A stretch of DNA of 64,000 bases from Mycolicibacterium sp. MU0050 (GTDB taxonomy: Bacteria > Actinomycetota > Actinomycetes > Mycobacteriales > Mycobacteriaceae): assembly GCF_963378085.1 (NCBI RefSeq), contig NZ_OY726395.1:4092001-4156000 (forward strand), written 5' to 3'. Every line of letters begins with the position of its first letter. The stretch's first letter is position 1. This document shows positions 11,323 through 27,282 of the stretch, in pieces. Below the pieces are notes generated by a model. The model was not told where the DNA came from. It saw only the letters and a program-made list of their open reading frames with translations, and made no database searches. A program made the translations under genes and the position numbers.

Positions 11323-12200
11323 ACTCGTCGCGCCCGTTGTCCACCGCCGACACCCGGATCACCATCGGGCGGCGCACCACCCGGTGGGACGATCGGGAAC
11401 CGACGGTCGGCGACGCGATGGACTTCTGGTCGTTCGCGGCCGGCGCGGCCAACGTGGTCATGCAGCTGTCCTGGCCCGGGGTGGGCCACGGCGTGGTGGA
11501 AAGCAAGGTCACCTCGGGCAGCCTGATGCACCACCCGTGGAAACGGGCCCGCACCACGTTCAGTTACCTCGCGGTCGCCATCCTGGGCACCGACGAAGAC
11601 CGCCTCGCCTACCGCGACGCCGTGGACGGCGCACACCGTCAGGTGCGCTCGACGCCGGAGAGCCCGGTGCGCTACAACGCCTTCGACCGGGACCTGCAGA
11701 TGTGGGTGGCGGCCTGCCTGTTCGTCGGGCTCGAGGACACCTACCAACTGCTGCGCGGAGAACTCACCGGCGAGCACGCCGAGATCTTCTACCGCTCGGC
11801 CTTCACCCTGGGCACCACCCTGCAGGTCACCGAGGACCAATGGCCGCCCACCCGCGCGGCCTTCGACGAGTACTGGAACACCGCATGCGAGCAGGTCGCG
11901 ATGGATGCGGCGGTGCGCGGCTACCTGACCGATCTGCTGCACCTGCGGATGGTCTCGGCTCTGCTGCGCCCCGGATTCGGCCCGCTGCTGCGGTTTCTGA
12001 CCGTCGGGTTCCTGGCGCCGGTGTTCCGCGACGCGCTGGGCGTCGACTGGTCGCCGCGGCGGCAGCGGTGGTTCGAGCGGCTGTTCCTGCTGGTGTCCTT
12101 CGTCAACCGGTTTCTGCCCAGGTTCATTCGGCAGGGCGGCAGCCACGTGTTGCTGGCGGATATCCGCAGGAGGGTCCGGCGGGGAAAGAGATTGATCTGA
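11319..12200 (+). CDS. MpaB/Lcp-like DUF2236 oxygenase
   Basis: The 293-residue protein, from GTG 11319 inside the stop of the previous gene, fits the DUF2236 family (latex-clearing protein Lcp and ER-bound oxygenase MpaB), haem-dependent oxygenases. Family-like parts are the HHPWKRARTTFSYL segment, a histidine-bearing GAHRQV stretch and WVAACLFVGLEDTYQLLRGEL. A C-terminal hydrophobic/basic tail suggests membrane association. Mycobacteria have many uncharacterised paralogs. It sits between two small membrane proteins, each with overlapping start and stop codons, and is divergent from the double-TetR regulator. Confidence 0.8.
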   Translation: MNSSRPLSTADTRITIGRRTTRWDDREPTVGDAMDFWSFAAGAANVVMQLSWPGVGHGVVESKVTSGSLMHHPWKRARTTFSYLAVAILGTDEDRLAYRDAVDGAHRQVRSTPESPVRYNAFDRDLQMWVAACLFVGLEDTYQLLRGELTGEHAEIFYRSAFTLGTTLQVTEDQWPPTRAAFDEYWNTACEQVAMDAAVRGYLTDLLHLRMVSALLRPGFGPLLRFLTVGFLAPVFRDALGVDWSPRRQRWFERLFLLVSFVNRFLPRFIRQGGSHVLLADIRRRVRRGKRLI

Positions 12201-12529
12201 TGGGCGGAGCACTCACCACGCGCCGCCTGCTCGCGATGATCGCGGCGGGGCTGGTGCTGCTGATCGGGGTGCTGACCATGTGGCAGCCGGTGTACCTGTC
12301 CGAATTTGACAACTACGGCCTGCAGATCAGTTGCGGCTCGGGGTTTTTCGCCGACCTCTCGCACGCCGAGATCGTCGACGGCGGGCCCGGGCCGAGCACC
12401 GACGCGTGCCAGTCCGCACTGCTGATCCGACGCGTCTGGGCCATCCCGACCATGGTGCTGGGAGCCGCGGTGCTGCTCACGTTGGCGCTGCGCGGCACGC
12501 GGGTGGTGAGCCCGCAGTCCCGGAACTGA
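12200..12529 (+). CDS. Small membrane protein, MpaB operon
   Basis: The 109-residue protein begins at ATG 12200, overlapping the preceding TGA by one base. It has an N-terminal membrane helix (LLAMIAAGLVLLIGVLTMW), an extracytoplasmic middle with two cysteines (ISCGSGFF and STDACQS) that could form a disulfide, and a C-terminal helix (TMVLGAAVLLTLAL). No family is recognised. It is the last gene of the three-gene unit and converges on lpqL 3 bases away. Confidence 0.65.
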   Translation: MGGALTTRRLLAMIAAGLVLLIGVLTMWQPVYLSEFDNYGLQISCGSGFFADLSHAEIVDGGPGPSTDACQSALLIRRVWAIPTMVLGAAVLLTLALRGTRVVSPQSRN

Positions 12530-12532
12530 GCG

Positions 12533-14044
12533 TCAGGACCCCGTCAGCACGTGCCGGGTCCGGTCCTCGGGTACCGGGACGCCGTTGCGGCCGCTGAGAT
12601 CCTGGGCGTATCGCCCGACGATGAAACCCACCCCGGCGCCGTGGATGCCCAGCGCGGTGGCGTCGACGTTGTCGATGTTGTCCTCGGGCTTGTGATAGTT
12701 CGGGTCGAACGGCTCGCCGGCCCGCCCGCCCCACAGCTCGGACTGCTCGTCCGTCATGTTCGCCTCGCCGCCGGTGAACAGCCCGCCCGACGGGACGCCG
12801 GCCAGGGTGAACGCGTCGTAGTCGGACCGACCGTCGAACAAGGTGTCCTGCCCCGGCTTTCCGGCCGCGTCCAAGTAGGCGGTCAGCTCGCGTTCGATGC
12901 CGGCCGAGCCCTCCGGCACCCACGGCGATCGGTCGTTGCGGCCCCGCGGGGCGGACTGGTTGCCGTCGTAGGTGAAGTAGCCGGGGTTGGGCGAGCCGAT
13001 CATGTCGAAGTTGAGGTACATCGCGATGGCGGTGAGTTCCTCGAGGTCCAGCGACTCCACGTAACGCTGCGAGCCCACCAGGCCGAGTTCCTCGGCCCCC
13101 CAGAACGCGAAACGCACGGCGTTGCGGACCGGCGGCGCGCTGCCGAGTTGCAGGGCCGCCTCGAGCACCCCGGCCACCCCCGAGGCGTTGTCGTTGATGC
13201 CGGGGCCCTCCGGCACGCTGTCCAGGTGGGCGCCGGCCATCACCACGTTGTCGGTATCGCCGGTGGTGGTCTGCGCGATGACGTTGCGGCCGGTGTGCTG
13301 ACGCGTCTCGGCCGTGACCCGGACGGTCACCGGGCCCGGATTCGCCCGCAGCCGCGCGCCGTCGTCCTTGCCGACGCTGACCACCGGGACCTGCACCTCG
13401 TTCTTCTCCCCCAGCGTGCCGCCCATCTTCTCTTCGTCGACGTTGTTGGCGATCACCACGCCGACCGCGCCGGCGGCCACCGCGTGCGCCACCTTCTGGG
13501 TGAACGGGCACACCCCGCGATCGACCAGCACGATCGCGCCGGCGATCGGCAGGTCGTCGAAGTCCGGCTTGGCACAACCGGGCGCCTCGCTGACCCGGGC
13601 GGGCACCAACGGGGCGGTCAATCCGTCCGGCGCGGTACCGACGCTGTACTGCAGCGCCCGGGCGACCAGCGTCGCGTCGCCGTGGGTCACCGTGCCCGGC
13701 TCGGCGCTGAACACCCGCACCTCGAACTCGGGGATGCTGACCTCGAAGCCCTTCTCCCGCAGGGCATTCGCGACGTAGTCGACGCTGGCGTCATACCCCG
13801 GGGTGCCCGACGCCCGGTTGCCGCCGTGGGCGTCGGCGATGTCCTGGAAGTTCCGCAGATGGGTCAGCAGCGCCTCGGTGTCGATCCGCTCGGCGATGGT
13901 GGCGCCGAACTCGGCCGCGGCGCCGGTGCCTGCGGCCGGTTCACCCTCGGGCGCGGTCTCGCGACCGCAGCCGGCGACCGCGACGAGGGCGAGCACGGCA
14001 AGCACTGCGAGCGCGGCCCGCGACCTGGTTCGGAAAACTGACAT
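12533..14044 (-). CDS. lpqL: Lipoprotein aminopeptidase LpqL (M28 family)
   Basis: The 503-residue exported lipoprotein has a signal peptide ending in the lipobox VAGC (lipidated C26). A protease-associated (PA) insert covers about 120-240. An M28 zinc peptidase domain carries the metal ligands in AGAHLDSVPEG, ININDNASG-like GINDNASGV, the catalytic EE in WGAEELGLVG, and a late histidine in YHKPEDN. It would trim peptides outside the membrane. ATG 14044 gives a proper signal sequence. The position next to thiG matches the mycobacterial order lpqL-thiG (Rv0418-Rv0417, recalled). Confidence 0.92.
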   Translation of the reverse strand: MSVFRTRSRAALAVLAVLALVAVAGCGRETAPEGEPAAGTGAAAEFGATIAERIDTEALLTHLRNFQDIADAHGGNRASGTPGYDASVDYVANALREKGFEVSIPEFEVRVFSAEPGTVTHGDATLVARALQYSVGTAPDGLTAPLVPARVSEAPGCAKPDFDDLPIAGAIVLVDRGVCPFTQKVAHAVAAGAVGVVIANNVDEEKMGGTLGEKNEVQVPVVSVGKDDGARLRANPGPVTVRVTAETRQHTGRNVIAQTTTGDTDNVVMAGAHLDSVPEGPGINDNASGVAGVLEAALQLGSAPPVRNAVRFAFWGAEELGLVGSQRYVESLDLEELTAIAMYLNFDMIGSPNPGYFTYDGNQSAPRGRNDRSPWVPEGSAGIERELTAYLDAAGKPGQDTLFDGRSDYDAFTLAGVPSGGLFTGGEANMTDEQSELWGGRAGEPFDPNYHKPEDNIDNVDATALGIHGAGVGFIVGRYAQDLSGRNGVPVPEDRTRHVLTGS

Positions 14045-14098
14045 GCGCACCACGTTAGCGGCGCCAGGCGGCGACGATCAGATCGGCGACCGGCCCGC

Positions 14099-15043
<945 letters not shown>

Positions 15044-15047
<4 letters not shown>

Positions 15048-16072
15048 GCTGCGACACTCACTTTCAATGCGTTGGCGATCCGTTCGGCGGTCCAGGGGGC
15101 AAGCAGAAAACCGGAGCGGCCGTGCCCGGCGGCCACCAACGTGCGCTCGTCGAGCCGCTCCACGATCGGCAGGTTGTCCGGGGTCATCGGCCGCAGGCCG
15201 GCGCCGCACTCGGCCAGCTCGTACTCGCCGAGCGCCGGCAGCACCGCGCAGGCGTCGTCGAGCAATTCGCGCACCCCGGTCACGGCGGGCGCCGTGTCGC
15301 GGCCGTGTTCGTACTGTGTGGCACCGACGACCACGCCGTCATGGCGGGGCACCAGGTACACCTGCCGGCCGTGCACCCGGGCCCGAACCACTCGCCGCGG
15401 CACCGGCATACACCCCTTGCGCCAGCGCAGCCGCAGCACTTCGCCCTTGACCGGCCGCACCGGCAGGCCCGGCCACAGCGTCGGCGCGTCCAGGCCGTTG
15501 GCGATCACCACGGAGTCGGCCGACACCTCGGCCAGGTCGGTCACCGGGCCCGCCCACTGCACCCCGAGCCGCTCGCACTCGGCGGCCAGGCCCGCGACGA
15601 CGGCGCGGTTGTCGACGGCCAACTCGGTGCCGGCGCGAAACCCGTGCCGGATGCCCTGGGCCAGCAGCGGTTCGATGTCGCGGGCCGACGTGGTCGGCTC
15701 CACCGGGTGGCCCTGGGCGGCCAGCCAGTCCCCGACGGTCTTCAAGTCGGCGACGTCGGCCCGGTCGACGGCGACCACCAGAGATTCCCGCGCCGTCACC
15801 ACCTCCGGGGGCAGCCCGTCCAGGTATGAGCCGGGCCCCTCGGCGCGCCACAGCGCCAGCGAGTCCAGGCCGATGCGCAGGAGCTCCTCCTCGCCGGGCC
15901 AGCCCTCGCTGTGCGGGGCCAGCATGCCGCCGGCCACCCAGGACGCGCCGGGTACGTCGCTGCGGTGCACCCGGACCGACCAACCGTCCCGCGCGGCCCG
16001 ACGGGCCACCGACAATCCGATGACGCCGCCACCGATCACGGCGACGGTGCCACTGCCGACCGCAGGTGTCAT
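15044..16072 (-). CDS. thiO: Glycine oxidase ThiO
   Basis: ThiO is the FAD enzyme that oxidises glycine to dehydroglycine for the thiazole ring. The 342-residue DAO-fold protein has the dinucleotide motif GGGVIGLSVARRAA near residue 14 and the C-terminal FAD contact GHGRSGFLLAPWTA. ATG 16072 follows a strong AGGGAGGGG ribosome site embedded in the riboswitch 3' end. It is the first gene of the thiOSG operon. Confidence 0.95.
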
Positions 16073-16077
16073 CTGCC

Positions 16078-16184
16078 CCTCCCTTCGCCGGCATGACCCG
16101 GATCAGGTGTGACGGTAAGGACCGGGGCGCTGCTGACACTCGCCGCGCAGGTCCACTCTCAGCCCGGTCCGCCGGGCTCCCGTG
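16078..16184 (-). promoter_or_regulatory. TPP riboswitch upstream of thiO
   Basis: Read on the minus strand, the thi-box elements appear in order: CACGGGAGCCC, GGGCTGAGAGTGG, a variable stem, then ACCTGATCCGGGTCATGCCG and GCGAAGGGAGGGG. The terminal GGGAGGGG doubles as the thiO ribosome site, so translational control is likely, as for the thiC switch in this window. Confidence 0.95.
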
Positions 16185-16231
16185 ATTACTTCCGACCAGG
16201 GTACTCAGGTGTCGGCGATAGCCTGAACCGC

Positions 16232-16936
16232 GTGACCCCACCTACCCCGCTGCCGCTGGACCGACTCGCCGGTGCCCGGCTGTACCTGTGTACCGACGCC
16301 CGCCGCGAGCGCGGCGATCTCGCGGAGTTCGCCGACGCGGCGCTGGCCGGCGGGGTCGACATCATCCAGCTGCGCGACAAAGGCTCGGCCGGTGAGCAGC
16401 GGTTCGGCCCGCTCGAGGCCGCCGGAGAGTTGGCCGCGCTGGAGATCCTGGCCGACGCCGCGCGCCGGCACGGGGCGCTGTTCGCGGTGAACGACCGCGC
16501 CGACATCGCGCGCGCCGCCGAGTCCGACGTGCTGCACCTCGGCCAGGACGACCTGCCGCTGTACGTGGCCCGCGACATCATCGGCGCGCGGCAGGTGATC
16601 GGCCGCTCCACCCACGACGAAGCCCAGGTCGACGCGGCCCTCGAGGAGTCGGTCGACTACTTCTGCGTCGGCCCGTGCTGGCCGACCCCGACCAAGCCGG
16701 GCCGGGCGGCGCCGGGTCTGGACCTGGTCCGCGCGGCCGCGGCGCGCCGGCCCGCCAAGCCGTGGTTCGCCATCGGCGGCATCGACGAGCAGCGGCTACC
16801 CGAGGTCCTCGCCGCCGGGGCGACCCGGGTGGTGGTGGTGCGGGCGATCACGGCCGCCGAGGACCCGGGCGCGGCCGCAGCCCGGTTGAAAGCGGCGCTC
16901 GGTCAGGCACCGGAGCTCAGCGGAACACCGGGATAG
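16232..16936 (+). CDS. thiE: Thiamine-phosphate synthase ThiE
   Basis: ThiE joins HMP-diphosphate and thiazole phosphate to thiamine phosphate. The 234-residue TIM-barrel has LYLCTDAR, the substrate motif [25 protein letters not shown] and the glycine loop FAIGGI. The start is GTG 16232, giving a normal N-terminus. It is divergent from thiO and lies outside both riboswitch leaders, so its control differs from the other thi genes. Its 3' end overlaps the convergent mutT3 by 20 bases. Confidence 0.96.
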   Translation: MTPPTPLPLDRLAGARLYLCTDARRERGDLAEFADAALAGGVDIIQLRDKGSAGEQRFGPLEAAGELAALEILADAARRHGALFAVNDRADIARAAESDVLHLGQDDLPLYVARDIIGARQVIGRSTHDEAQVDAALEESVDYFCVGPCWPTPTKPGRAAPGLDLVRAAAARRPAKPWFAIGGIDEQRLPEVLAAGATRVVVVRAITAAEDPGAAAARLKAALGQAPELSGTPG

Positions 16937-17414
16937 TGGCGGTCACCTCGCGCAACCGCGGCCAGCTGGCGGCGAAACCCGGATGCAGCGGCAGGTCGGC
17001 GACCTCGTCCTCGGGCACCCAGCGCAGCTCGGAGCTCTCCCGGTTCGGCACGGTGGCCAGCTGGGTCGGCGCGTCGGCGATCACGGTCGTATAGGTCCAG
17101 TGGGTAGCGCTGCCATCGGTGCCGACCTCGGCGGTCACCACGCTGATGCGCACCGTCACCTGATCGGCGGGCAGCCCGGCCTCCTCGTGCGCCTCGCGCA
17201 CGGCGGCCTCCTCCGGGGTCTCGTGGCTGTCGCGGGCCCCGCCCGGCAGTCCCCACGTACCGCCCTGATGGCTCCACGGCGCCCGGTGCTGCAGCAGCAC
17301 CGCGGCCGTCCCGTCGGCGCGCGGCGCCCGCAACAGCAGACCCGCCGCACCGTGGCGACCCCAGTAGTGGGCGCCCTCCTCCGAAACCACCCACCCGTCA
17401 CCGTCGCCTCGCAC
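16917..17414 (-). CDS. mutT3: Nudix hydrolase MutT3
   Basis: The roughly 165-residue Nudix protein has a complete Nudix box, [20 protein letters not shown] followed by EAGL (pattern Gx5Ex7REx2EExG), which binds Mg2+ and cleaves nucleoside diphosphate-linked substrates. By position and sequence it matches mycobacterial MutT3, next to thiE and glnX. GTG 17414 ([10 protein letters not shown]) is chosen; GTG 17420 and an ATG at 17501 are alternatives. Its specificity, possibly oxidised nucleotides, cannot be read directly. Confidence 0.88.
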   Translation of the reverse strand: MRGDGDGWVVSEEGAHYWGRHGAAGLLLRAPRADGTAAVLLQHRAPWSHQGGTWGLPGGARDSHETPEEAAVREAHEEAGLPADQVTVRISVVTAEVGTDGSATHWTYTTVIADAPTQLATVPNRESSELRWVPEDEVADLPLHPGFAASWPRLREVTATIPVFR

Positions 17415-17590
17415 GGGCACAAGGATAGGCGGAACGGGATTGCGGTGCGTGCCCCGCTCGCTTCGGCCGCGATCGACGCGCGGGACGCGATCACGTACCA
17501 ACTTTCACAATGGGCTCTTAGAATTGCGGTCAGGACGGGTCGGGTCGCACGGGACACACTGGGATTCGGAAGAGCAAAGGGGCCGCAACG

Positions 17591-23374
<5,784 letters not shown>

Positions 23375-23377
23375 CGG

Positions 23378-25459
23378 CTACTCCCCCTGCGCCTGGATCG
23401 CGGTGATGGCCACCGTGTTGACGATGTCTTCGACCAGTGCGCCCCGGGACAGGTCGTTGACCGGCTTGTTGAGGCCCTGCAGCACCGGGCCGATCGCGAT
23501 CGCACCGGCGCTGCGCTGCACCGCCTTGTAGGTGTTGTTGCCGGTGTTGAGGTCCGGGAAGATCAGCACGGTGGCGCGGCCGGCGACCGCCGAGTCCGGC
23601 ATCTTGGTGGCCGCCACCGACGGTTCGACCGCCGCGTCGTACTGGATGGGCCCCTCCACCAGCAGCTCCGGCGCGCGCTCGCGGACCAACTTGGTTGCCG
23701 CCCTGACCTTCTCGACCTCCGCGCCGGCCCCGGAGCTACCCGTCGAGTACGACAGCATGGCCACCCGCGGGTCGATCCCGAACTGCGCCGCGGTGCGCGC
23801 GGAACTGATCGCGATGTCGGCGAGCTGCTCGGCGGTGGGATCCGGCACGATGGCGCAGTCGCCGTAGGCCAGCACCCGGTCCGACAGGCACATCAGGAAG
23901 ATGCTGGACACCGTCGAGATGCCCGGCGAGGTGCGGACGATCTCCAGCGCGGGCCGGACGGTGTGGGCGGTGGTGTGTGCGGCGCCGGACACCATGCCGT
24001 CGACGATGTCGTTGTGCACCAGCATGGTGCCGAAGTAGGACACGTCGTGGATGATCTCGCGGGCCTGCTCGACCGTGATGCCCTTGTGCTTGCGCAGTTG
24101 CGCGTACTGTTCGGCGAACTGGTCGCACAGCTCGCTGGTCTTCGGATTCAGCACCGTGGCCTCGGCCAGGTCGACGCCGAGTTCCGCGGCGCGCAAACGG
24201 ATCTGGACGTCGTCACCCAGAATCGTCAGGTCGGCGACCCCGCGGCGCAACAGCTGGCCGGCCGCGCGCAGGATGCGGTCGTCCTCGCCCTCAGGCAACA
24301 CGATGCGCTTGCGGTTCCCCCGCGCCCGTTCCACCAGGCCGTGCTCGAACATCTGCGGCGTGGTGACGTCCGGGATCGGGAGGGCGAGTTGGTCGAGCAT
24401 GTCCTGGACGTCGACGTGCCGGGCCATCAGTTCGATCGCGGTGTCGATCTTGCGCTGGGAGCCCACCGTGACCCGGCCCCGGGTGGCGGCCACCGCGCTG
24501 GCGGTGTCGAACGTGCCCAGGTCGGTGGCGATGATCGGCAGCCGCGAGCCCAGGCCGTCGACCAGGGCTGCGATCGACGGGTGCAGTTCGAGCCCGCCGT
24601 TGAGGATCATCGTGGCCAGCGACGGGAAGCCGTCGGCCGCGTGCGCGCTCATCAGCGCCAGCACCACGTCGGACCGGTCGCCGGGCGTGATCACCGCCTG
24701 GTCGTCCTTGAGCCGCTCCAGCACGTGGTCGGCGGTCATCCCGGCCACCATGACCGAGAGCACCTCGCGACCCAGCAACTCCTGGTCGCCCTTGATCAGG
24801 GTGCCGCCCACCGCGTCGCGCAGTTCGGCGACCGAGGGCGCCACCAGCACCGGCTCCTCCGGCAGCACGTAGGCCTTCGGCCCGAAACCGGTGAGTTCGG
24901 CGGCCACCGCGTCGAGGTGCTCGGGCTCGCAGCGGTTGGCGACGATCGCCGCGGTGTGCGCGTACTGGCTGGAGATCTCGGCCAGACACACCCCGACCGC
25001 CTGGGCGACCTCCTGCGGGGTGCGACCCTTGGCCCGCACCGCCAGCACCACCGGCGCGCCGAGATTGGCGGCGATCCGGGCGTTGACCTCCAATTCGCTG
25101 GGGGTGGCGACGTCGGTGTAGTCGCTGCCGATGATCACCACCGCGTCGCAGCGCTGGGCCACCGCGTGGAAGCGGTCGACGATGGCGACGATCGCGGCGT
25201 CCGGGTCGTCGTGCACCTGCTGATAGGTGACCCCGACGCAGTCCTCGTAGCTCAGTCCCGCGGTGGTGCGCGCCAGCAGCAACTCCAGGATGTAATCCCG
25301 CTTCTGCCCCTCCCGCACGATGGGGCGGAACACCCCGACCCGCGGAACCGTGACCGCCAGCCGGTGCAGGATGCCCAGCGCGATGGTCGATTTGCCGGTG
25401 TCCCCCTCCGGCGAGGCGATGTAGATGCCGGACACGCCGCGGTTGTCGCCGTTGGTCAC
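23378..25459 (-). CDS. pta: Phosphate acetyltransferase Pta
   Basis: The 693-residue long-form enzyme makes acetyl phosphate from acetyl-CoA. It has an N-terminal P-loop domain (SPEGDTGKSTIALGIL), a DRTGG-type middle domain (about 210-330) and the C-terminal catalytic PTA_PTB domain (from about 370; KRIVLPEGEDDRILRAA and GDCAIVPDP are typical). GTG 25459 is the start. It lies between fgd1 (3 bases upstream) and ackA (3 bases downstream) in a compact operon. Confidence 0.96.
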   Translation of the reverse strand: MTNGDNRGVSGIYIASPEGDTGKSTIALGILHRLAVTVPRVGVFRPIVREGQKRDYILELLLARTTAGLSYEDCVGVTYQQVHDDPDAAIVAIVDRFHAVAQRCDAVVIIGSDYTDVATPSELEVNARIAANLGAPVVLAVRAKGRTPQEVAQAVGVCLAEISSQYAHTAAIVANRCEPEHLDAVAAELTGFGPKAYVLPEEPVLVAPSVAELRDAVGGTLIKGDQELLGREVLSVMVAGMTADHVLERLKDDQAVITPGDRSDVVLALMSAHAADGFPSLATMILNGGLELHPSIAALVDGLGSRLPIIATDLGTFDTASAVAATRGRVTVGSQRKIDTAIELMARHVDVQDMLDQLALPIPDVTTPQMFEHGLVERARGNRKRIVLPEGEDDRILRAAGQLLRRGVADLTILGDDVQIRLRAAELGVDLAEATVLNPKTSELCDQFAEQYAQLRKHKGITVEQAREIIHDVSYFGTMLVHNDIVDGMVSGAAHTTAHTVRPALEIVRTSPGISTVSSIFLMCLSDRVLAYGDCAIVPDPTAEQLADIAISSARTAAQFGIDPRVAMLSYSTGSSGAGAEVEKVRAATKLVRERAPELLVEGPIQYDAAVEPSVAATKMPDSAVAGRATVLIFPDLNTGNNTYKAVQRSAGAIAIGPVLQGLNKPVNDLSRGALVEDIVNTVAITAIQAQGE

Positions 25460-25462
25460 GGG

Positions 25463-26485
25463 CTAACCCAGCTTGCGCAGCCGCGGTTCCAGATCGCGCT
25501 GGAAGAGTTCGAGGAAGCGGCGCTGATCGTGGCCGGGGGCGTGGAACACCAGGTGGTTCAGGCCCCAGTCGACGTAGTCCTTGACCTTGGCCACCGCCTC
25601 GTCGGGATCGGAGGCGACGATCCAGCGCTTGGCGACCTGTTCGATGGGCAGCGCGTCGGCGGCCTTCTCCATCTCGATGGGGTCGTCGATGGAGTGCTTC
25701 TGCTCGGCGGTCAGCGACAGCGGCGCCCAGAACCGGGTGTTCTCCAGCGCCTGCTCTGGGTCGGTGTCGTAGGAGATCTTGATCTCGATCATCCGGTCGA
25801 TGCTCTCCGGGTCGCGCTCGGCCTTCTGCGCGCCCTCGCGCACCGCCGGGATCAGCTTGTCCTGGTAGAGCTCGGCGCCCTTGCCGGAGGTGCAGATGAA
25901 CCCGTCGCCGGCCCGGCCGGCGTACCGGGCCACCACGGGTCCGCCGGCGGCGATGTAGACCGGCACCCCGCCCTCGGGCACGTCGTAGATGGAGGCGCCC
26001 TTGGTCTGGTAGTACTCGCCGTCGAAGTCGACCCGGTCGCCGAGCCACAGCTCACGCATCAGGCGCACCGACTCGCGCAGCCGCGCGAACCGCTCCTTGA
26101 ACTCCGGCCACTCGCCGGCGTACCCGGTCGCGATCTCGTTGAGCGCCTCGCCGGTGCCCACCCCCAAGAACACCCGGCCCGGGTACAGGCAGGCCATGGT
26201 GGCGAACGCCTGCGCGATCACCGCGGGGTTGTACCGGAAGGTAGGGGTCAGCACGGAGGTGCCCAGCTGCAGGCGCTTGGTGCGCTCGCCGACCGCGGTG
26301 AGCCAGGCCAGCGAGAACGGCGCGTGGCCGCCCTCGTGTCGCCAGGGTTGGAAGTGATCGCTGACGGTGGCGCTGTCCATGCCGTGCGCTTCGGCCAGGA
26401 CCGCCAACTCCACCAGTTCCCGCGGCGCGAACTGCTCCGCCGACGCCTTATAGCCCAGTTTCAGTTCACGCTTGAGTTCAGCCAC
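25463..26485 (-). CDS. fgd1: F420-dependent glucose-6-phosphate dehydrogenase
   Basis: Fgd1 reduces coenzyme F420 with glucose-6-phosphate, supplying the hydride used by many mycobacterial F420 reductases. The 340-residue luciferase-like TIM-barrel keeps the active-site region SDHFQPWRH (H44, W48, equivalent to H40 and W44 of the M. tuberculosis enzyme) and the F420 loop [11 protein letters not shown] four-residue N-terminal insertion ([14 protein letters not shown] instead of [10 protein letters not shown]) looks like a small local duplication. Start GTG 26485. It heads the fgd1-pta-ackA operon and is divergent from the MBL-fold gene. Confidence 0.97.
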   Translation of the reverse strand: MAELKRELKLGYKASAEQFAPRELVELAVLAEAHGMDSATVSDHFQPWRHEGGHAPFSLAWLTAVGERTKRLQLGTSVLTPTFRYNPAVIAQAFATMACLYPGRVFLGVGTGEALNEIATGYAGEWPEFKERFARLRESVRLMRELWLGDRVDFDGEYYQTKGASIYDVPEGGVPVYIAAGGPVVARYAGRAGDGFICTSGKGAELYQDKLIPAVREGAQKAERDPESIDRMIEIKISYDTDPEQALENTRFWAPLSLTAEQKHSIDDPIEMEKAADALPIEQVAKRWIVASDPDEAVAKVKDYVDWGLNHLVFHAPGHDQRRFLELFQRDLEPRLRKLG

Positions 26486-26521
26486 GCCTACTTTCTACCC
26501 CCACCACATAAACTCTGGTGG

Positions 26522-27262
26522 ATGGCACCTGCTTCGGGCGAGCTGATCGGAGTTTCCGACCTCGTTCACGTGGTCCGGACCGACCTGGTGAACTGGGCCC
26601 TGATCGCCGAGGACGACGGGGTGGTGCTCATCGACGCGGGGTTCCCCGGCCAGCGCGGCGAGGTGCTGGCGTCGCTGCGCCGCCTCGGTTTTCGCGCCTC
26701 CGATGTGATGGCGATCCTGTTGACCCACGCCCACATCGATCATCTGGGCACCGCGATCTGGTTCGCCGCCGAGCACGGCACCCCGGTCTATTGCCATGCC
26801 GACGAGATCGGCCACGCCAAGCGGGACTACCTGGAACAGGCCTCTCCGGCCGGGCTGGTGCAGCACCTGTGGCAGCCGCGCTGGCTGAAGTGGTCGGTGC
26901 AGATCCTCGGCCAGGGCGCCCTGATCCGGGAGGGCATCCCGTCAGCGCGGGTCTTCACCGAGGACGTCGGTGCGAACCTGCCCGGGCGCCCGATCACCAT
27001 TCCGACGCCGGGGCACACCGGGGGGCACTGCTCCTACCTGGTCGACGGCGTGCTGGTGTCCGGGGATGCCCTGGTGACCGGCCACCCGACGTCCGCGCGC
27101 CGCGGACCGCAGCTGCTGCATTCGGTGTTCAACCACGACGACGCCGGGTGCCTGCGAAGCCTGGACGCGCTGGCCATGCTGGAGACCGAGGTGTTGGTCC
27201 CCGGCCACGGTGACGTCTGGCGCGGCCCCATCCGCGAACTGACCCGACAAGCCCAAAGTTGA
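26522..27262 (+). CDS. Metallo-beta-lactamase-fold hydrolase (Rv0406c-like)
   Basis: The 246-residue MBL-fold protein has the metal-binding motif THAHIDHLG (HxHxDH), then GHTGGHCSYL, GDALVTGH and the C-terminal GHGD. These give a complete dinuclear-metal site. The family is broad (glyoxalase II-like, lactonases, thioesterases), and no substrate is indicated. ATG 26522 leaves only 36 bases to the divergent fgd1 start, so the two promoters must overlap. The pairing with fgd1 is conserved in mycobacteria (from memory). Confidence 0.9.
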   Translation: MAPASGELIGVSDLVHVVRTDLVNWALIAEDDGVVLIDAGFPGQRGEVLASLRRLGFRASDVMAILLTHAHIDHLGTAIWFAAEHGTPVYCHADEIGHAKRDYLEQASPAGLVQHLWQPRWLKWSVQILGQGALIREGIPSARVFTEDVGANLPGRPITIPTPGHTGGHCSYLVDGVLVSGDALVTGHPTSARRGPQLLHSVFNHDDAGCLRSLDALAMLETEVLVPGHGDVWRGPIRELTRQAQS

Positions 27263-27282
27263 CAGGTGTAAAGTTCGGCGCC

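Noticed and set aside
27259-27282. TTGACA as a -35 box, or TTG 27259 as start, for the SDR gene
   Set aside because: There is no room for a -10 before ATG 27283, and SDR homology starts after that ATG.
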